Positions 61,401 through 64,000 of a stretch of 64,000 nucleotides of DNA are shown in pieces (the stretch's first letter is position 1; each line of letters starts with the position of its first letter). Source of the stretch: Bugulina stolonifera. Lineage: Eukaryota; Bryozoa; Gymnolaemata; Cheilostomatida; Bugulidae. Where the stretch lies: positions 4,069,219 through 4,133,218 of the forward strand of contig OW285191.1 of assembly GCA_935421135.1 (NCBI GenBank). The letters are read 5' to 3'. Made by a program: the position numbers and the translations under genes. The notes beneath the pieces are model-generated. The model had not been told where the DNA came from. It saw only the letters and a list, made by a program, of their open reading frames with translations, and did not search any database.

Positions 61401-64000
61401 AATCTACTCACGACTCTACTGGATATGCAACCGGTGCACATGTTTCAGAAGGTAGTATTCTAGCATATAACAATACACTACGTCATATACACATGTATGT
61501 TACTGTATGTTGTTCAGTTATATAAACACATGTGTACCATTGTGACGCTATTTCTATTCACTTTAGCTAAATAATTTTGTAGGCATACAATGCAGTATAA
61601 CATGTACATTTATAGTTTTAAATATAAGTTGAAATTACATGTATGTTACTTGAAATATAAGATGTATCACAGATATTGAACTTTATCCTCTATTACTTTA
61701 GATACAGGGTTACAGAGAGTGGCCAGATCAGGTACAGGGTTCTGGAGACATACTATCTCACCTCTGTAAGTATTGGTAATAGTCTCTACCTTCATGTACA
61801 TGTATTACACTAGAATATATAATATCAGTGTGAACCTAACACATGCACATGTGACATATATAGTAATGTTATAGCATATTGTAGTAGTAATATATTATAG
61901 TAATATAGTACACTAATAATATAGTATACTAGTAATATAGTATGTTGTAGTAGTAGTATAGTGTACTAGTAATAATTATAGTATTGTTAGTAATATAGTA
62001 ATATGGTATTGTTGTAATATATACATGTATATGTAGTATTATTACTATCGCAATATAAAATTATAGTAACTTTCTGTTTATAATAGACCTTCATGAATAT
62101 ATTCATGTACATTGTAATTGTATATTATAATTATACTCGTATAATGTGCATTCTATGTTATAATAATGTAGTTGAATAATTAGTATATGTTTGACCATAG
62201 CGTTCCAGGTTTCCAATGCAATTGCTCCATCTATCGATGTAATAGATTCATTTCTTACTTTGTATAAGTATAGTACAAGGTGTCCAACACTGGCTGTAAA
62301 ATATAGAGTATGCATGGCTCTGTGTTTACAAGAGGATTTCTTCTTAGTAAACGTGAAACTAGTTTAGTTGATGCCAGTAAATAATCATTTTACCTGAACT
62401 CACAACTTCCTTCGCATACTGCTGTAATATATTACATGTACATGTATATATCTAATTATAATTATTACAGTGTTTCATAGTATGTACATATGCTACGTAT
62501 TATATTGATATTCTTCTATATTATAGCTATTGGTACGGATATAAGATACTCGGATGGCAGTGTTTATGTTACAATGATTCCAAACCCTTCTCACCTTGAG
62601 GTTAGTACATAGTATATACACAGTCATAGTATGCATGTAGTATATACACAGTCATGGTATGCATGTAGTATATACACAGTCATGGTATGCACCTGATTTA
62701 TCACTCGAATCAATACGCAGAGTGTGATATTGCTGGGTCTACATGGCTATACATGCATAGACATACTATTGTGTGCACGTGCATTGGATCCCTTTCAGAC
62801 GTCGTTCGTTCGGGAGAGGACGCTTAAGATCTGTAACCTCAATCTTAGTACATATGCACTTTAGTTATAGTCAAATATCACATGGATTCCGTTTCAATTA
62901 ATTGGAAGTAATTGATATACAAATGCACATGCTCAGCAGGAAGTGGTGGCCTTGGTGAATTGTGAATGGTATGTATGTGTGTGTACTTGTTTATGTGACA
63001 TAACCATACTTGATCTACATGTATTCCACATTGATTAGGCTGCCAACCCAGTAGCTGTGGGTAAAACTCGAGCTAAGCAAAGGTTGACCGAAGACGGGGA
63101 CTACAACAACCACCCTACCAGGGATCACACCGCTCTCTGTCTACAGATACATGGTGACGCTGCATTCGCTGGCCAGGTATCTTATCTACTATGCTGAATG
63201 TTGTACTCATAGATATAATATATTATATCTATGGTTGTACTAAATAACCCTCCTCCAATATGCTAACCTATTTCCTTCAACCAATCAACTGTCTCCCTTT
63301 CTGCTCAATCTTTCAACTCTGTTCTATTTATTGGTAAAGGAATGTGTCTCTCTAGCGATGAGTGCTATTTGCTCCCTCTCTATATCTTACTTTATCCATT
63401 GCATGATGTGGTCATATTATCTTACAGGGTGTAATACAGGAAACTCTAGCCCTTAGTGGAGTACCTCACTTCAATGTGGGAGGTAGTGTTCATGTCATCA
63501 TCAATAACCAATTAGGCTTTACCACAGAAGCTGAGAGAGGAAGGTGAGCTCTTCCTCTTCATTGGTCATTCCGATACTTACACGTCCATCTTGGGGATAC
63601 TTACACGTCCATCTTGGGGATGCTTACACATCCATCTTGGGGAAGAGGAAACTAGGGGGCAGCCCTGCAGTTGAATGTATGATGGAAGTTTGTTACCCTC
63701 TATCCCTAGACCGGTCCCCCTCCCCCCTTTTCAGAGTTGACCCCCTCCAAACCATGCTGTTACTGAAGCAATGTCTGATACTGAACCTCTGTCATAGTGT
63801 AATTTATCATGCTAATGAATATGATACACATTTAATGATGCGTGTGATGATATTGGTCAACAATAGAGAGACATGAGTAAGAGGAAGTGATGTCATACGC
63901 TGTTGCTTCCTGCCACATACTACCATACTCTTTTAGGACATCAACATACACAACTTGTGTGAGTAAGATGAACTCCGTACCGATTATACGGGTGAACGGT
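58494..64000 (+). CDS. DHTKD1: DHTKD1, 2-oxoadipate dehydrogenase E1 (5' half; runs off the window)
   Basis: Thiamine-diphosphate E1 subunit that decarboxylates 2-oxoadipate in mitochondrial lysine, hydroxylysine and tryptophan breakdown. Exons: 58494-58737, 58903-59029, 59751-59922, 60397-60504, 60895-61006, 61354-61451, 61702-61765, 62527-62600, 63039-63176, 63428-63543, 63937 to beyond 64000; phases all match. About 439 codons are present, roughly half of the family's ~920. N terminus [20 protein letters not shown] looks like a mitochondrial presequence, then [12 protein letters not shown]. Family motifs: [62 protein letters not shown] and [19 protein letters not shown]. It fits DHTKD1 better than OGDH: the start matches DHTKD1's short N terminus and there is no OGDH-type N-terminal extension. 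Exon 3 has two in-phase acceptors 21 bp apart. Confidence 0.92.
60534..60885 (+). repeat. 22-bp minisatellite before the DHTKD1 exon-5 acceptor
   Basis: About 16 copies of TCCACTCTACTAGTTACAGT plus CA fill nearly the whole intron and stop within 10 bp of the acceptor ending at 60894. Confidence 0.9.
62600..62700 (+). repeat. ~28-bp tandem repeat at the DHTKD1 exon-8 donor
   Basis: Three copies of a unit containing TAGTATATACACAGTCATGG then TATGCATG start within a few bases of the GTTAGT donor at 62601. Confidence 0.65.
63575..63645 (+). repeat. ~23-bp tandem repeat in the DHTKD1 intron after exon 10
   Basis: Three copies of GATACTTACACGTCCATCTT then GGG begin about 30 bp after the exon-10 donor at 63544. 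Confidence 0.65.

Overview
This is a window of an AT-rich invertebrate animal genome. All genes are split by many introns with GT..AG borders, introns are mostly 60-2000 bp, and the non-coding DNA is full of minisatellites, a tRNA-derived SINE and several families of small DNA transposons. The palindrome TACATGTA recurs throughout the non-coding sequence. The species cannot be fixed from the window. Four conserved animal nuclear genes were reconstructed by joining exons by eye, with splice sites checked for phase.

Layout. 1-5535: upstream DNA with a SINE. 5575-33192 (+): a complete conventional beta-spectrin gene. It has 42 constitutive coding exons plus two optional ones; the constitutive set sums to 2365 codons, encoding two CH domains, a long spectrin-repeat rod and a C-terminal PH domain. 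41481-35894 (-): a complete 11-exon GMC-family FAD oxidoreductase (choline/glucose dehydrogenase-like, about 614 aa), convergent with spectrin. About 41.79-47.84 kb: a nested transposon block bounded by diverged inverted repeats, holding a MULE transposase tail, a decayed Ty3/Gypsy- or Ginger-type integrase, and a 701-bp hAT element inserted into that integrase. 53649-48749 (-): PRORP/MRPP3, the protein-only mitochondrial RNase P nuclease. 56.24-56.90 kb (+): a decayed non-LTR reverse-transcriptase tail. 58494 to beyond 64000 (+): the 5' half of DHTKD1, the 2-oxoadipate dehydrogenase E1 subunit.

How the genes relate. Beta-spectrin is part of the cortical membrane skeleton and has no visible functional link to its neighbours. 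PRORP and DHTKD1 are divergently placed and both carry Arg-rich, presequence-like N termini. They act in different mitochondrial pathways: tRNA 5' processing, and lysine/tryptophan catabolism.

Most notable. (1) Tandem-repeat arrays begin or end within a few bases of splice sites at about fifteen exon borders in three genes; in PRORP a 24-bp minisatellite copies the exon-6 acceptor nine times. (2) Beta-spectrin has an extra 3' exon with its own stop and poly(A) signal, predicting a short isoform without the PH domain, and an extra 63-bp exon resembling the start of the next one. (3) PRORP has an in-frame TGA that is either a real nonsense codon or lies in a 66-bp intron. (4) Transposon insertions with clean target duplications. 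I see no convincing wholly new biological system; the splice-site/minisatellite association is the most unusual pattern.
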